From DATADF01 sp046263155 (GTDB lineage: Bacteria > Actinomycetota > CADDZG01 > WHSQ01), in the NCBI GenBank assembly GCA_046263155.1, contig JBHELF010000119.1, positions 1 to 7,680 of the forward strand: a stretch of DNA of 7,680 bases, written 5' to 3'. Made by a program: the position numbers and the translations under genes. Position 1 is the first letter of the stretch. Every line of letters starts with the position of its first letter. Below are positions 6,096 to 7,680 of the stretch, in pieces. The notes beneath the pieces are model-generated. The model was not told the DNA's origin. It saw only the letters and a program-made list of their open reading frames with translations, and made no database searches.

Positions 6096-6919
6096 ACGGT
6101 TTTGGGGCGGGCGGGTGGCCTGCCAGATCGAGCAGTGGTCCACGGACCTTTTCCGACGGGCGGTTGCCGGCCGCGGAGGAGGAAGTCCCACGGGTGCTCA
6201 ATGGGGATCAGCGCAGGCTCGCTAATCGCATCGTCTCGAAGTACCCCAACCCCCGTTCCGCGACGTTGCCGTTGCTTTTTCTCGTTCAGTCCGTCGAGGG
6301 GTACGTGAGCGAAGCGGGCATGCGGGAGGTGGCCGAGATCCTCGAGCTCACACCCGCCGAGGTTCTGGCGACCAGCAGCTTCTACACCATGCTGAAGAAG
6401 CAACCGCAGGGCGACTATCTGCTCTCCGTTTGTCGCAACATCTCATGCACACACCGCGGCGCGCGCGCGGTGATCGCTGCCCTGGAGGCTCATCTCGATA
6501 TCGCTCCGGGAGAGACCACCGCGGACGGCAAATTCACTTTGGAGGCGGCGGAATGTCTCGCTACGTGCGATGGCGCGCCGTCGATGCAGATCAACTACGA
6601 GGACTTCTACTCGCTGACGCCGGAGTCGGTCGTCGACCTGGTAGATCGGTTGAGACGCGGCGATGAGACCCGAAGCTTTCGCGATCAGCCGGTGAAGACC
6701 TCGAAAGAGATCTCCTTTGAAACAGCCACCACGGGGCTGCGTCAGGGCGGACCGTCCGAGGACCCGACATTCACCCCGGTGGTTGGAGGAGAGGCTCCGC
6801 CCCCCGACATGGCCCCCGGCTTTCGTCCGGCGCTCGATTACGACAGTGAAGACCGCCCCGATATAGAGCGTGCGGGTGGCATGTCAGATCAAGCGACGGA
6901 CGAACGAGACGAGGGCTGA
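6092..6919 (+). CDS. nuoE: NADH-quinone oxidoreductase subunit E (NuoE), 24-kDa 2Fe-2S subunit
   Basis: A thioredoxin-fold subunit of the NADH-oxidising module that carries 2Fe-2S cluster N1a beside the FMN of NuoF. As read from ATG 6092 it has 275 residues. The helical N-domain begins near residue 36 (LNGDQRRLANRIVSKYP). The four cluster ligands are Cys114 and Cys119 (CRNISC) and Cys155 and Cys159 (ECLATCDGAP). Residues 190-275 form an acidic, Pro/Gly-rich tail, likely disordered; I recall longer tails on NuoE in other Actinobacteria. The start is uncertain. ATG 6092 gives the usual ATGA overlap with nuoD, but residues 1-34 are Gly/Ser/Arg-rich and unlike the family. GTG 6194 follows a strong purine-rich site (6175-6185) and would give 241 residues. 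Its stop overlaps nuoF by one base. Confidence 0.95.
   Translation: MNGFGAGGWPARSSSGPRTFSDGRLPAAEEEVPRVLNGDQRRLANRIVSKYPNPRSATLPLLFLVQSVEGYVSEAGMREVAEILELTPAEVLATSSFYTMLKKQPQGDYLLSVCRNISCTHRGARAVIAALEAHLDIAPGETTADGKFTLEAAECLATCDGAPSMQINYEDFYSLTPESVVDLVDRLRRGDETRSFRDQPVKTSKEISFETATTGLRQGGPSEDPTFTPVVGGEAPPPDMAPGFRPALDYDSEDRPDIERAGGMSDQATDERDEG
6175..6185 (+). promoter_or_regulatory. Strong Shine-Dalgarno-like site inside the annotated start of nuoE
   Basis: GGAGGAGGAAG ends eight bases before an in-frame GTG at 6194. It is stronger than the GGGGGG (6077-6082) ahead of ATG 6092. If used, NuoE would begin at its conserved N-domain and about 98 bases would separate it from the nuoD stop. The same bases also encode a short Glu run (residues 29-31), so the match could be chance. 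Confidence 0.4.
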
Positions 6920-7680
6920 TGGCCGAAGAAACCCTTCTCGTGATGCGCCGCTTGCGCGCGTTCCCCGAAGACTCCTGGACACTTCACCGCGCGCTCGAGG
7001 ACGGCGCGTACGACGCGGCGCGTAAAGCCGTGACGTCGCAGAGCCCGGAGGAGACGATGGAGGTCGTCAAGGCATCCGGCTTGCGGGGGCGAGGTGGCGC
7101 CGGTTTTCCCACCGGCAACAAGTGGTCGTTCTGCCCCCGCGACGTGTTCCCCAAGTACGTAGTCATCAACCACGACGAGGGAGAGCCGGGCACCTTCAAG
7201 GACCGGGAGCTGGCGGAGGCCGACCCGCACGGGATCATCGAGGGGATCACCATCGCGGCCTGGGCGGTTCAGGCCAACAAAGCCTTCATCTACTGCCGGG
7301 GGGAGTTCGCGCTAGGTGCTCGTCGTCTCGGGGCGGCCATCGCCGAGGCCTACGCGAGCGGGTTCCTGGGACAGGGAATCTTCGGTTCGGGCTTCGATCT
7401 CGACATCGTTCTGCACCGCGGTGCCGGCGCGTATATCTGCGGTGAGGAGTCCGCGCTCCTCGATTCGCTCGAGGGATTCCGCGGTCAGCCTCGTCTGCGA
7501 CCGCCCTTTCCCGCGGTGAAGGGGCTCTACGGACAGCCAACCGTGATCAACAACACCGAGACCGTGGCCACCCTCCCCGCCATCGTCACCAATGGGGCGG
7601 AGTGGTATCGGCAATGGGGAACCGAGCAGTCCCCGGGCACCAAGATGTTCTCGGTCTCCGGCCATGTGAACCGGCCCGGC
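6919..7680 (+). CDS. nuoF: NADH-quinone oxidoreductase subunit F (NuoF), NADH/FMN-binding subunit; 3' end cut by window edge
   Basis: The 51-kDa subunit that oxidises NADH through FMN and passes electrons to cluster N3. The frame is open from ATG 6919 to the right edge, 254 codons of a family usually about 420-450. GLRGRGGAGFPTGNKW (54-69) is the glycine-rich FMN/NADH-binding loop. The next conserved block, NHDEGEPGTFKDRE (84-97), carries a His where most relatives have Ala. GAGAYICGEESALLDS (168-183) matches the 51-kDa signature except for Asp182 where the pattern expects Glu or Asn. GQPRLRPPFPA (189-199) and GLYGQPTVINN (202-212) follow. The N3 cysteines lie beyond the window. The start overlaps the nuoE stop by one base (TGATG); GAGGG (6911-6915) sits rather close, three bases ahead, in keeping with coupled translation. 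Confidence 0.97.
   Translation, partial: MAEETLLVMRRLRAFPEDSWTLHRALEDGAYDAARKAVTSQSPEETMEVVKASGLRGRGGAGFPTGNKWSFCPRDVFPKYVVINHDEGEPGTFKDRELAEADPHGIIEGITIAAWAVQANKAFIYCRGEFALGARRLGAAIAEAYASGFLGQGIFGSGFDLDIVLHRGAGAYICGEESALLDSLEGFRGQPRLRPPFPAVKGLYGQPTVINNTETVATLPAIVTNGAEWYRQWGTEQSPGTKMFSVSGHVNRPG

Overview
The window is a high-GC, densely packed, same-strand stretch from what looks like an actinobacterial (Actinomycetota) genome. The reasons are the gene order (prenyl synthase, geranylgeranyl-reductase-family flavoprotein, then nuoA, B, C, D, E, F), separate nuoC and nuoD genes, GTG starts, strong G/C third positions and a Rex-type operator ahead of the respiratory genes. I cannot name the genus. 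A deep-branching lineage such as Acidimicrobiia or Thermoleophilia is a guess.

Layout. Positions 3-857 hold the 3' part of a short-chain (probably C20) polyprenyl diphosphate synthase, cut by the left edge. After a 56-bp gap with a weak promoter comes a 383-residue membrane-anchored cupredoxin (914-2065) with a long Ala/Pro/Glu-rich tail predicted to be cytoplasmic. The only sizeable intergenic region (2066-2220) contains a near-perfect Rex operator (2160-2179) and a good Shine-Dalgarno. It leads into an apparently single operon: the geranylgeranyl reductase family gene (2221-3450), nuoA (3447-3812), nuoB (3800-4354), nuoC (4354-4860), nuoD (4857-6095), nuoE (6092-6919) and nuoF (6919 to beyond the right edge). 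Every junction in this operon is an overlap of 1, 4 or 13 bases, so there is no room for internal promoters between genes, and translational coupling is likely.

How the genes fit together. NuoE and NuoF form most of the NADH-oxidising module of respiratory complex I. NuoB, NuoC and NuoD form the module that passes electrons through cluster N2 to quinone. NuoA is a membrane subunit beside the quinone cavity. The flavoprotein ahead of nuoA probably reduces an isoprenoid side chain, plausibly of menaquinone, the usual actinobacterial quinone. The prenyl synthase supplies isoprenoid diphosphates, and the cupredoxin is a likely one-electron carrier on the outer face of the membrane. The Rex-type site suggests that the whole operon responds to the NADH/NAD+ ratio, which complex I itself changes.

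No RNA genes, mobile elements, CRISPR arrays or integration signatures were seen. The core genes are ordinary complex I genes. The less ordinary points are the Rex operator governing a reductase-nuo operon, the reductase/nuoA coupling, the architecture of the cupredoxin protein, and the uncertain N-terminus of NuoE.
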